A stretch of DNA of 64,000 nt from NCBI RefSeq assembly GCF_024628805.1, contig NZ_CP102382.1, positions 2,294,001 through 2,358,000 of the forward strand. The letters run 5' to 3'. Below the pieces are notes generated by a model. It did not search any database, was not told the origin of the DNA, and saw only the letters and a program-made list of their open reading frames with translations. Of this stretch, positions 1 to 7,973 are shown piece by piece. Position numbers and translations under genes: made by a program. Every line of letters begins with the position of its first letter. The stretch's first letter is position 1. Source of the DNA: Paenimyroides aestuarii (GTDB lineage: Bacteria > Bacteroidota > Bacteroidia > Flavobacteriales > Flavobacteriaceae).

Positions 1-95
1 AAATGAACGGACGCCGTATCGAAACCACATATTACGAAATCGAATACAAAACCGATAAGGACGGGAAGTTGAATATGCTAATCGAAGAAGAGTAA
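1..95 (+). CDS. C-terminal end of an unidentified gene (cut by window edge)
   Basis: Only the last 30 or so codons are present, in the frame that stops with TAA at 93-95. The tail is polar and acidic (ends IEEE). The next gene starts two bases after this stop, so the two are probably co-transcribed. There is not enough sequence to assign a family. Confidence 0.6.
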   Translation, partial: MNGRRIETTYYEIEYKTDKDGKLNMLIEEE

Positions 96-96
96 A

Positions 97-360
97 ATGA
101 AATTTCTTTACAAACTTTTTTCGGCATTGGTGGTTTTGGCAACATTTGTCTATTTGGCTTATACCATGTATTTCTTTGATGACTTGAGCGGGAGACAATT
201 TTTCTTGGTCATTTTGATTGCTTCCTTTATGATTGGAATTTTTGGAAAAACCGTCGCTGCCATCATCAGTTTGGTCATTGGATTGCTCGCTGCCATTTTT
301 GTTTTGTGGAGTAAAGATGAAGATGAAAGCGAAAAAATTATCCCTACTAAAAAATTGTAA
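97..360 (+). CDS. small membrane protein, unknown function
   Basis: An 87-residue protein with three hydrophobic stretches (about residues 6-26, 34-50 and 51-71) and a short charged cytoplasmic-type tail (KDEDESEK). It starts one base after the stop of the preceding partial gene and is followed 21 bases later by another membrane-anchored protein, so the three look like one transcription unit. I recognise no family. The antisense frame over it is an obvious shadow, because the hydrophobic pattern belongs to the plus strand. Confidence 0.6.
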   Translation: MKFLYKLFSALVVLATFVYLAYTMYFFDDLSGRQFFLVILIASFMIGIFGKTVAAIISLVIGLLAAIFVLWSKDEDESEKIIPTKKL

Positions 361-381
361 AACATTTAAAATAAATTAATT

Positions 382-1068
382 ATGTCACCAACAATTATCA
401 TCATAGTTGCTGTGCTTTTTATAGGATCGTTCATTTATATGCGTTATATGATGAACAAACAAAAGCAAGCAGCACAAAAATATTCAGGAGATGATGCCTT
501 GAATAAAACACCTGAAATGCAACAAGAGCTGATTCCGAAATATTTTTCATCCCTAGAAAAACAAATGCAAGGTGCACCCATAGATGCCTTTACAGAATGT
601 GCACACATCACAACTGTAGGCAATAAAGTAGCTTCTGCTGCAGCCACGGCAGCCAAAACGGTTGCATGGGCAGCGGTTGGCGTAAAAGCGAAGTACCAAG
701 AAGCCGATCATGCCAGTTATTTGGTGTTGAGTGGCGATGAATTACATTATTTATTTTTTGAAGAAGGCGCACCCAAAGAACATTTGATTTTTGACCAAAC
801 CAGATTGCTCAATGCGCGTGTAGGAACCATCACCAATGCAGAAAAAGTGACCCGTATGTCGGCCATTGCGCAACAAAAACCGAACAAATTATCAATTGAC
901 ATTGACGGAAAACCGGTCGATATTTTGTACTATAATGAGGTGAGACGGATGCCTGAAACCACCTTGGCATTTGAGAAAAATGGAATGGACACCCAAGCGA
1001 AATTTGGACTATTGGGTCGTTACTTCAAAAAGAAATTCTTTGAGAAATATCCACACTTAAGCAACTAA
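382..1068 (+). CDS. membrane-anchored protein, unknown function
   Basis: 228 residues. An N-terminal hydrophobic helix (about residues 3-21, MSPTIIIIVAVLFIG...) would anchor a large soluble part. The body has an Ala-rich helix near residues 85-105 and otherwise mixed alpha/beta character; no enzymatic motif is visible. It follows the small membrane gene after 21 bases and is followed by a hairpin terminator, so it is the last gene of this unit. Function not recognised. Confidence 0.65.
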   Translation: MSPTIIIIVAVLFIGSFIYMRYMMNKQKQAAQKYSGDDALNKTPEMQQELIPKYFSSLEKQMQGAPIDAFTECAHITTVGNKVASAAATAAKTVAWAAVGVKAKYQEADHASYLVLSGDELHYLFFEEGAPKEHLIFDQTRLLNARVGTITNAEKVTRMSAIAQQKPNKLSIDIDGKPVDILYYNEVRRMPETTLAFEKNGMDTQAKFGLLGRYFKKKFFEKYPHLSN

Positions 1069-1086
1069 TCCGCCTAAGCCTTTCAA

Positions 1087-1122
1087 AAGCCTTTGCTTCG
1101 AAATTTCGGGCAAAGGTTTTTT
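1087..1122 (+). terminator. rho-independent terminator
   Basis: CCTTTGC and GCAAAGG pair around a short loop and are followed by TTTTTTG. It lies 19 bases past the stop of the 382-1068 gene. Confidence 0.7.
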
Positions 1123-1172
1123 GTTTTTGGAGGGGTTTTGTCTAAAAAAAACATCAACCAATATACAAAATA

Positions 1173-1270
1173 GCCAAAAGCGTTGCCCTTGACTAATGTA
1201 GTAAAGGCTTTCAGCCATTTGATACCATATTTCCCTGAAAGGGATATAGAACCCAACCCAATGCATTGGT
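1173..1270. repeat. REP family A copy (solitary)
   Basis: About 100 bases matching the repeat units around the transposase at 4.7 kb: the string AAAGCGTTGCC, then GGCTTTCAGCCATTTGATA, a small palindrome CCCTGAAAGGG, the spacer ATATAGAACCCAAC and a second palindrome CCAATGCATTGG (1258-1269). Translation on the minus strand gives a spurious 'GFYIPFRE' peptide. Confidence 0.8.
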
Positions 1271-1341
1271 GGTTGAGAATAAACCTTTAACAATCAAAAC
1301 ACCACAAACAATTTGAAACAAACATTTTTAACCCCAATTTT

Positions 1342-3414
1342 ATGAAAATCAACCTAATCATTCAAATTCTAATTATTTCTATTGCACTTGTATCCTGTTC
1401 AGAGAAAGGATTTGAAAAAGCTGAATCCAAATCGGAATATCTAGCCGAAATGGAAAGTCTTTCAGAAGGTTCCTTAAAAAACCAACTTCAAAAAGATGTA
1501 GATTTCATTCAAAATCAAGTAGATGAAGTAAGTGGCCTTACCTTTTATTTTACGATGTCTTTTGGCTTTGGTGATGGCGAAATGAAGGAAGAAATAGACA
1601 CGGCAGATTGGTTTCGTTTAGCTGATGAAGATTCAATTCGATTGGATTTTCAACATATAAAAGATTCAATTTCTACAAAACAGAAATACCAACTTCCAAA
1701 CTCAACTTTTGATTTTGACTCAGAGAATTATGACTATGATTTTTCCTATTTAGAAACCAATGATTTGCAATATGAAATCAAAGAAATTTATGCCCAAAAT
1801 AAAAGGTTATCACCAACAAAAATTGGACTTGAACGTGCGGATAGTCTTTTGGTGAAAATTGACTATACGTTTCCCAAAAGTTTGGACACATTGGTTTTGG
1901 ATAGATCGGCAAAAGATTCGGTTTTGTTTAAAAACCACCTCATCAAAATCGACACCGTTGGTGCAGAAAGAATTGGGCTGAAAATTCCGATGGATTTGTA
2001 CCGTAAAATTAAAGGAGTACAAGGAATCACTGAAAATGGCATCCCGGTTGATCACAACAGCTACTCGGCTTATCCTGTGATGGGCGTAAATCCCGTCATC
2101 ATTGGGGAATTAAATTCGACAAAAAATGTAATGAAAGAAGCTCTAAATGCTTCCGGCAAAGAAGAAATACTGAAAATACTGAAGGCAATATCGGAGCCTA
2201 GTTTTCTTTATAAAAATAAAATTGGAGCTTATTTGAAAGATCTAAATGATTTGGATCAGTTACAAGACAAGGAGTTTCGTGAAATGGTCAAGGGATATCG
2301 TGCATTTGAAAGTAAATACGAAGATCTTCATTGGCCTCTTTATCAAACGGTTGAAATTTCATATCCAAATGAAATCAATGCATTCAACTTTTACCTTTCG
2401 GATTCTGAAGAAACACTTTCACTCAATACCATTGCAATCCAATACGAACCACTCGAAGAAGTCCAAATTTTCTATGATCAAACAAAAGAAAAATACGGTT
2501 TGATGGATCAACATTCAAAAATCATCATTCCTGCTAACTATGAAAAGTTGTACAAAAAAGATAGTCTTTTTTACTATGAAATGCTAGAAGATGGTTCCAT
2601 GGGTTACTTTTTGGATTTGAAAAATAAGAAACTGGAAAAACTTCCAGAAGGTGTTGAATTCGTGAAAAATTTAAAAGGAAATTATGCCGTTTTCTCGGAC
2701 AAAAATAAATACCAAGGCATATTGAAAAACAGAAAAGACGAAATACTTTCATATGCATATGATGGGATTGATTTGGTAGGAAATATATTTGTTTTGAATC
2801 GTTCCAAACGGGGGCGAAGTTTTTATGAATTCCAAACAATTGATGGACATAAAATCGAAATTTCAGAAAAAATCACAGATGTTTCGTATTATGAAGGTAA
2901 CCCAAATGTGGTCATCATTTCCCGAGATGGAAAATTTGGGTTGATTGACAAATCCGGAAAGTTAAGCATTCCGCTTAGCGAAGTTCCAATAGATATGGTG
3001 TCACCTGAAATGGTTCATTATAGTGTAGAACAAGGCTATTATGACCTACGTGGTCTCATGGATTTGAAAGGAAAAATACTTGTAACTCCAAAATATTTAG
3101 ATCTGGGCTATCTTCAAGAGGGACGCATCTTTTTTTCGGTTCTGAAAGAAAACAGAAAACAATTTGGCTACCTCAATTCACAAGGAAAGGAAATTTTGCC
3201 AGCAGTGTACACCCAAGCAACTGATTTTTATCAAGGAGCCGCTATGGTAGAAAAAGACGGAAAGGTTTATTTGATCGATACCAACGGAAAGGTACTAAAA
3301 ACCATGCCTTCAAACCCAGATGGGAATTATATTGATTTCAAAAATGATGGCACCCTTACTATTTATGAAGTAAATGATCATTTTTACGATTCCAAAGGAA
3401 ATCTAATCCAATAA
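1342..3414 (+). CDS. WG-repeat-containing lipoprotein
   Basis: 690 residues with a lipoprotein signal peptide; the lipobox is LVSC with the lipidated Cys at residue 19, so the protein is anchored in the outer or inner membrane facing the periplasm. The first half (20-370) has no recognised domain. The second half carries several degenerate WG-type beta repeats of the pattern 'G(Y/L)(L/I)D..GK...P', at about residues 383, 458, 530, 606 and 641. WG repeats are found in Bacteroidota surface and periplasmic proteins, where they are thought to be binding scaffolds. The next gene, 17 bases downstream, begins with the same MKINL and also encodes a lipoprotein, so the two probably form an operon. Confidence 0.75.
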   Translation: MKINLIIQILIISIALVSCSEKGFEKAESKSEYLAEMESLSEGSLKNQLQKDVDFIQNQVDEVSGLTFYFTMSFGFGDGEMKEEIDTADWFRLADEDSIRLDFQHIKDSISTKQKYQLPNSTFDFDSENYDYDFSYLETNDLQYEIKEIYAQNKRLSPTKIGLERADSLLVKIDYTFPKSLDTLVLDRSAKDSVLFKNHLIKIDTVGAERIGLKIPMDLYRKIKGVQGITENGIPVDHNSYSAYPVMGVNPVIIGELNSTKNVMKEALNASGKEEILKILKAISEPSFLYKNKIGAYLKDLNDLDQLQDKEFREMVKGYRAFESKYEDLHWPLYQTVEISYPNEINAFNFYLSDSEETLSLNTIAIQYEPLEEVQIFYDQTKEKYGLMDQHSKIIIPANYEKLYKKDSLFYYEMLEDGSMGYFLDLKNKKLEKLPEGVEFVKNLKGNYAVFSDKNKYQGILKNRKDEILSYAYDGIDLVGNIFVLNRSKRGRSFYEFQTIDGHKIEISEKITDVSYYEGNPNVVIISRDGKFGLIDKSGKLSIPLSEVPIDMVSPEMVHYSVEQGYYDLRGLMDLKGKILVTPKYLDLGYLQEGRIFFSVLKENRKQFGYLNSQGKEILPAVYTQATDFYQGAAMVEKDGKVYLIDTNGKVLKTMPSNPDGNYIDFKNDGTLTIYEVNDHFYDSKGNLIQ

Positions 3415-3431
3415 TTTAAACCAATAATTTT

Positions 3432-4166
3432 ATGAAAATCAATCTATCAATAGGCTCAGTTTTATTTTTACTTTTATTGAATTCTTGTGTAGGAAATACA
3501 GAAGAATATGGAAAAAAACCGCTGAATTTAGACCAATTTAACTTTGATTTAAACATTGAAAAATTCTTTCAAAATGAGGACATTTTTCGTGGAAATTCAG
3601 ATTTCAATGTTAGCGTAAACGAAGAATGGATTTCCCAAGATTCAATCGACATGGGGTATATCAATTACTCTACAGGATCCATGAGCCAAGATCGTCCGTT
3701 GGCAAAATTTGCGGGAGTATCATTCGAAAGCCTTGGAATCATCACCGATTGGGAAGACGAAAAAGCCATCATGGCGTATGCTAACACAAGTTATGCTACA
3801 CCACAAAACATCACCAGCATTTTGGATAAATTGATAAAGGATTTTGGAAATCCAGAACTCCATCCAGAAGGATTTAGAGGCGAAGGAGTCAATTTTAAAT
3901 TCATCGAAAAATCAAAAATCATTACGTTTTCATTGCCCATCAACTATGCGCTTCCAGAACCCGAAAGAAACTATGGCAATTCCTATTATGATGCCCCATC
4001 GGAGCCTAAACAAATCTACCTTACCGATGAAATTTATGCAGAAATGAAAAAAATTATGGCAGATGATGAAGAAATGAATTGCTATCTTTTTATCACAACC
4101 CCCAGCTTTGATGCAGCATTACAAGCAGCCAATATGTTCTCAGGAGATTTGACACATTATCGATGA
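3432..4166 (+). CDS. lipoprotein, unknown function
   Basis: 244 residues with a clear lipoprotein signal peptide (MKINL..., lipobox LNSC, Cys at 19). The mature part is acidic and soluble, with no motif I recognise. It starts 17 bases after the WG-repeat lipoprotein, and the leader sequences of the two genes are nearly the same (ATTTTATGAAAATCAA), which points to co-expression and perhaps a shared origin of the 5' ends. Downstream lies the REP cluster. Confidence 0.65.
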   Translation: MKINLSIGSVLFLLLLNSCVGNTEEYGKKPLNLDQFNFDLNIEKFFQNEDIFRGNSDFNVSVNEEWISQDSIDMGYINYSTGSMSQDRPLAKFAGVSFESLGIITDWEDEKAIMAYANTSYATPQNITSILDKLIKDFGNPELHPEGFRGEGVNFKFIEKSKIITFSLPINYALPEPERNYGNSYYDAPSEPKQIYLTDEIYAEMKKIMADDEEMNCYLFITTPSFDAALQAANMFSGDLTHYR

Positions 4167-4200
4167 AATTGAAGACGTTTTTATGCATTTAGGTTAATTG

Positions 4201-4745
4201 TAAACAGGGCTCGAAGACTGTAAATGAACACAACCAAACTATCCCTGAAAGGGAAAAAGACCACCAAACCCAATGCATCGCATTGGGATTAGACAGAATA
4301 AAAGAAAACGCCCTGAATTGAAAATCGGCGAACCCAAAGAGCAACATAACAAACCAAGCATATGGAGAAATGATATGATAAACCTAAAAAAAAAAATGGA
4401 GAACACAAAACTATATTGCCCTTTCAGGGCGCATTTCAACACGATTTATAACACCAAAAGCGTTGCCTTTGGCTGGAGTACAAAAGGCTTTCAGCCATTT
4501 GATAACGTATTTCCCTGAAAGGGATATAGAACCCAACCCAATGCATCGCATTGAGGAATTGATAAACATAACCAACCTTTCCCTGAAAGGGAAATAGATC
4601 CTAACCCGATGGCAACGCCTCGGGAAGAGATAAACGCAATATAGTTTTCCCTGAAAGGGATATAGAACCCAACCCGACGGCAACACCTCGGGCATAAATA
4701 GAGAAAAACAACGCCCTGCAAGGGCAACATAACAAATAAAAAACT
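4201..4745. repeat. REP family A cluster upstream of transposase
   Basis: At least five repeat units in about 540 bases. Each combines a first hairpin CCCTGAAAGGG (4243, 4513 region, 4581 region, 4650 region) with a spacer (A/T)TAGAxCCxAAC and a second hairpin. The second hairpin is CCCAATGCATCGCATTGGG in one version (4269-4287) and CCCGATGGCAACGCCTCGGG in another (near 4605), i.e. the stem pairs are kept while the bases change. A GCCCTTTCAGGGC copy is at 4418-4430. The cluster ends with a GCCCTGCAAGGGC hairpin just before the transposase ATG. Minus-strand ORFs here (such as 'MRCIGLGSISLSGK') are repeat translations, not genes. Confidence 0.85.
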
Positions 4746-5237
4746 ATGTCACAATCATTATCGAAAATGTATGTACACATTATTTTTCACACAAAACACA
4801 ATCAATCTCTAATTCGTCCAGAAATAGAAAACGAGCTTTATGCCTACATCGGTGGAATTATAAAGAAAAACGGTTCTATTCCTATAAAAATAAATGGAAC
4901 AGAAAACCATATTCATATTCTTACCACAATGTCAAAGAATATTGCTTTAGCCAAGTTTGTAGAAGAAATCAAACGCAATAGCAGTCGGTGGATTAAAACC
5001 AAAGGCGAAGCCTATCATCAGTTTGCCTGGCAAGGCGGTTATGCAGGCTATTCTGTAAGCCAGTCAGTGGTAGAAAGAGTGAAAAAGTACATTGAAAACC
5101 AAAAGGAGCATCATAAAACCCAAACGTTTCAGGAAGAATACATTCAGTTTTTGAAAGAATACAATGTTGATTTTGATGAAAATTATTTGTGGACAGAATA
5201 TATTGCCCCTTCAGGGCACAACAACCAACTTGCCTAA
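4746..5237 (+). CDS. IS200-like / REP-associated Y1 transposase
   Basis: 163 residues of the HUH single-strand transposase superfamily (Transposase_17, IS200/IS605 TnpA-like). The metal-binding HxH is at H55-I-H57 (ENHIHIL), and the nucleophile is most likely Y115 in the motif YIENQKEHH. The length fits stand-alone TnpA and REP-associated proteins. It lies in the middle of a dense cluster of hairpin repeats, the usual setting of a RAYT enzyme that mobilises REP sequences in trans. The last eleven codons (IAPSGHNNQLA) are read from a repeat copy (GCCCCTTCAGGGC), so the 3' end was rewritten by the repeat. Likely active, since no frameshift is visible. Confidence 0.88.
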   Translation: MSQSLSKMYVHIIFHTKHNQSLIRPEIENELYAYIGGIIKKNGSIPIKINGTENHIHILTTMSKNIALAKFVEEIKRNSSRWIKTKGEAYHQFAWQGGYAGYSVSQSVVERVKKYIENQKEHHKTQTFQEEYIQFLKEYNVDFDENYLWTEYIAPSGHNNQLA

Positions 5238-5430
5238 TAACCAAAGACGTTGCCTTTCGCTGGTATAAAAAAGGCTTTCAGCCATTTGAAACCGTATTTC
5301 CATGAAAGGGAAATAGAACCTAACCCGATGGCAACGCCTCGGGAAGAGTATAACCCAATGCAGCGCATTGGGATACCAACCAGTAGAACATCTCAAAAAA
5401 CACCCTAAAAGGGCAACCTAACAACTGAAA
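5202..5430. repeat. REP family A units downstream of transposase
   Basis: A GCCCCTTCAGGGC hairpin overlaps the transposase 3' end. A full unit follows (5242-5350: GGCTTTCAGCCATTTGA, CATGAAAGGGAAATAGA, CCCGATGGCAACGCCTCGGG), then CCCAATGCAGCGCATTGGG. The end piece CCCTAAAAGGGCAACCTAAC directly precedes the ATG at 5434, mirroring the piece just before the transposase ATG (CCCTGCAAGGGCAACATAAC). Confidence 0.85.
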
Positions 5431-5433
5431 AAT

Positions 5434-5589
5434 ATGAAAAACATTACCGTCATCCTTCTCTTGCTTTTTTGGGGCATATCCTTAAAATCGCAAAAAACAG
5501 ATTTTTACCATCCTAGAAATGAATTAACTCAGTAAGCATCAATCTTACCTAAAACGCAAGTAGAATCCAAACTAATGCAGGGCTTTTGA
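5434..5589 (+). pseudogene. remnant of a secreted-protein gene
   Basis: ATG followed by a good signal peptide (MKNITVILLLLFWGISLKS) and then QKTDFYHPRNELTQ before a TAA at 5533. The same frame continues after that stop for 17 more codons (ASILPKTQVESKLMQGF) before a TGA at 5587. This looks like the 5' end of a larger exported protein cut off by deletion next to the repeat cluster. The family is not recognisable. Confidence 0.4.
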
Positions 5590-5793
5590 TATTTCGACAT
5601 GGCAATTTCGTGAATATAAGTAAAAAAGATTCAATAAAACGTTTTTAATATCACCACTTGTTTAAATTTGTTTAAAATAAAATTTTTAAGCCAAGACTTA
5701 GCTATCTAATTATAGATGATATATTTCTTGCAGTTAACATTTCAATATATTCGGAAAATTAAATATAAACTTCAATAAAAGCTTTAGTTAAAC

Positions 5794-5801
5794 TATCTTT
5801 G
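5794..5801 (+). promoter_or_regulatory. Bacteroidota -7 promoter element
   Basis: TATCTTTG fits TAnnTTTG, 20 bases before the ATG of the substrate-binding protein gene. No riboswitch-like B12 box was seen in the 200 bases upstream. Confidence 0.55.
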
Positions 5802-5820
5802 CATAACTAAGCGCACAAAA

Positions 5821-6948
5821 ATGAATGTTTTAAAATATGTATTACTATCGGTTTTTATAGCTTTTATCAGTTGTAAAAAGGCTACAGAACTCACAAACGA
5901 AAAAATTAATAACCAAATTGAATTTGCCAACGGATTAGAAATACACAATTATGCCGATTTCACAGTTATGAAAGTCACCAAACCTTGGCCAAATGCTGAA
6001 AAATCGTTTACATACGTTTGTGCAAAATCAAACAAAGAAATTCCTGATAGCTTATCAAAATATCCTTTTATTCAAGTACCTGTAAAAAATTTGGTTGTGA
6101 CTTCAACCACCCATATATCATCGGTTGTAGCTTTAAATCATTCAGATAAATTAGTAGGATTTCCCAATTTGAATTATATTTCTTCTGCGATTGTTCGAAA
6201 AAAAATAGCGCAAGGTGGTATTCAAGAATTGTCTGACAAGGAAAATCTTAATTTTGAGAAAACAGTTGATTTGCAACCTCAAATAATCGTTGGGTTGAGC
6301 ATTGACAGTGAAACATCTAAATTCAACCAATTTGAAAAAGCTGGTATTCCGGTTTTGTATAATGCCGATTGGGTAGAAACTTCTCCATTAGGAAAAGCAG
6401 AATGGGTGAAATTTTTCGGAGTTTTATTTGATCAACAGCAAAAAGCCGATGAATATTTTAACAATATAGTTTCAGAATACACCAATGCCAAGAAGTTGGT
6501 AGAGAATGTTCGCAACAAACCAACAGTTTTAAGCGGCGCTATTTTTCAGGATGTTTGGTATGTGCCACAAGGTGAAAGCTGGATGGCAGCGTTTATTAAA
6601 GATGCAGGTGGACATTATTTGTGGAGTCATACAAAAGGTACTGGCAGTTTGTCATTGTCATTTGAAGCTGTTCTAGACAAAGCCTTAAACGCCAATATTT
6701 GGATTGGTCCTGGTGAATTTACCACTTATAATCAAATGACGGAAGCGAATAAACACTACGAAAAGTTTGCACCTTATCAAAACAAACAAATTTTTTCCTA
6801 TTCAATAAAAAAAGGACCAACTGGCGGAATTGTCTTTTATGAAGATGCACCCAACCGACCTGATTTGGTGCTAAAAGATTTTATTTCGATTCTTCATCCG
6901 GAATTGCTTTCCAATTATAAGCCTGTATTTATTGAACCCCTAAAATAA
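5821..6948 (+). CDS. ABC transporter periplasmic binding protein (iron-siderophore/cobalamin type)
   Basis: 375 residues with a lipobox (FISC, Cys at 18), so a membrane-tethered periplasmic receptor. The body fits the class III (BtuF/FepB/FecB-like, Peripla_BP_2) fold: a first lobe with VVTSTTHISSVVAL and LVGFP, the 'LQPQIIVG' strand typical of these proteins, a long connecting helix near residues 210-240, and a second lobe. It is followed with a one-base overlap (TAATG) by the FecCD-type permease. The substrate (ferric siderophore, haem or corrinoid) cannot be told from sequence. No TonB receptor gene or ATPase gene is adjacent. Confidence 0.82.
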   Translation: MNVLKYVLLSVFIAFISCKKATELTNEKINNQIEFANGLEIHNYADFTVMKVTKPWPNAEKSFTYVCAKSNKEIPDSLSKYPFIQVPVKNLVVTSTTHISSVVALNHSDKLVGFPNLNYISSAIVRKKIAQGGIQELSDKENLNFEKTVDLQPQIIVGLSIDSETSKFNQFEKAGIPVLYNADWVETSPLGKAEWVKFFGVLFDQQQKADEYFNNIVSEYTNAKKLVENVRNKPTVLSGAIFQDVWYVPQGESWMAAFIKDAGGHYLWSHTKGTGSLSLSFEAVLDKALNANIWIGPGEFTTYNQMTEANKHYEKFAPYQNKQIFSYSIKKGPTGGIVFYEDAPNRPDLVLKDFISILHPELLSNYKPVFIEPLK

Positions 6949-7970
6949 TGTTTAAAAACTATTTAAAATATCATTTGTTACTTTTAGCATTCGTGGTAAT
7001 TGCCGCAATTTGCAATTTAATGATTGGTTCGGTTCGTATTCCGGTGCTTGATATTATTGATATTTTAACGGGTAATTTCTCGGGAAAAGTCAGTTGGGAA
7101 TACATTGTTTTAGAATACCGATTGCCAAAATTAATCATTGCGTGCGTTGTGGGAATGGCACTTTCAATAGCCGGAATGATGATGCAAACTCTTTTTCAAA
7201 ACCCCATGGCTGAACCTTATATTTTGGGAGTGAGTTCTGGTGCAAGTTTGGGAGTTGCTATTTGTATTTTAGGGAAAAGTTTATTTTCTGCGACTGTTCA
7301 AAATTATTTAACCGGAAATGTAGCCATTATCCTTTTTGCTTTGGCAGGAAGCACCTTGGTTATGCTTATTATCTTAGGAATTTCACAACGTGTTCGGCAA
7401 ATAGCTACTTTATTAATAATTGGTTTAATGTTCAGTAGTTTTACGAGTGCTTTTGTAAATATTCTGGCTTATTTTTCTACTGCCGAAGAACTAAAAAAAT
7501 TCACGTTTTGGAGTTTAGGTAGTTTAGGAAATATTTCGTGGCAACAAATAGGCTTTATTGTTCCAATCATTTTAACAACTTTGTCAGTTTCTTTTTTGTT
7601 AAACAAACCACTGAATACGCTATTAATGGGAGAGCAATATGCAAAAACCATGGGCTTAAACATACAAAAAATAAAATTTTTTATCATTTTAATCACGTGT
7701 TTGTTGGTTGCAGTTTGCACAGCTTTTGTAGGGCCAATAGCTTTTCTGGGTTTAGCCGTACCGCATATTACTCGCATTGTTTATAAAACCACCAATCACT
7801 TTCAATTGTTTATTGGTAATATCATAATTGGTGCATTGCTGCTTGTGGTGTGTGATATTATTTGTCAGTTACCTGGAGAACAATTTATATTGCCCATCAA
7901 TGCGGTAACATCCATATTAGGTGCGCCTTTGGTGATTTATTTGATGTTGAGAAGATCTAAAATTTCATAA
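6948..7970 (+). CDS. FecCD-family ABC permease
   Basis: 340 residues, very hydrophobic, with about nine or ten membrane helices. FecCD/BtuC hallmarks are present: the early 'LRLPKLI..' equivalent (EYRLPKLIIACVVGMALSIAG), 'QTLFQNPMAEPYILGVSSGASLG', and 'GPIAFLGLAVPHITR' near residue 260, which forms the coupling region for the ATPase. The gene overlaps the binding-protein gene by one base, so translation is coupled. The expected ATP-binding subunit is not downstream; the next gene is convergent and starts three bases later, so an ATPase must be supplied from elsewhere. Confidence 0.9.
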   Translation: MFKNYLKYHLLLLAFVVIAAICNLMIGSVRIPVLDIIDILTGNFSGKVSWEYIVLEYRLPKLIIACVVGMALSIAGMMMQTLFQNPMAEPYILGVSSGASLGVAICILGKSLFSATVQNYLTGNVAIILFALAGSTLVMLIILGISQRVRQIATLLIIGLMFSSFTSAFVNILAYFSTAEELKKFTFWSLGSLGNISWQQIGFIVPIILTTLSVSFLLNKPLNTLLMGEQYAKTMGLNIQKIKFFIILITCLLVAVCTAFVGPIAFLGLAVPHITRIVYKTTNHFQLFIGNIIIGALLLVVCDIICQLPGEQFILPINAVTSILGAPLVIYLMLRRSKIS

Positions 7971-7973
7971 TAA

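Noticed and set aside
4239..4730. Minus-strand ORFs of 67-94 codons with peptides like GLGSISLSGK and GFYIPFRE (also at 1057-1293 and 5211-5396)
   Set aside because: They are translations of the family A repeats in several frames; the same peptide strings recur at each unit and no start or ribosome-binding context is present.
4201..5430. CRISPR array
   Set aside because: Units are long, imperfect, of unequal spacing and internally palindromic; there are no uniform spacers and no cas genes.
5590..5793. Cobalamin riboswitch upstream of the binding protein gene
   Set aside because: No B12-box-like motif or extended GC-rich fold is visible; the stretch is plain AT-rich DNA.
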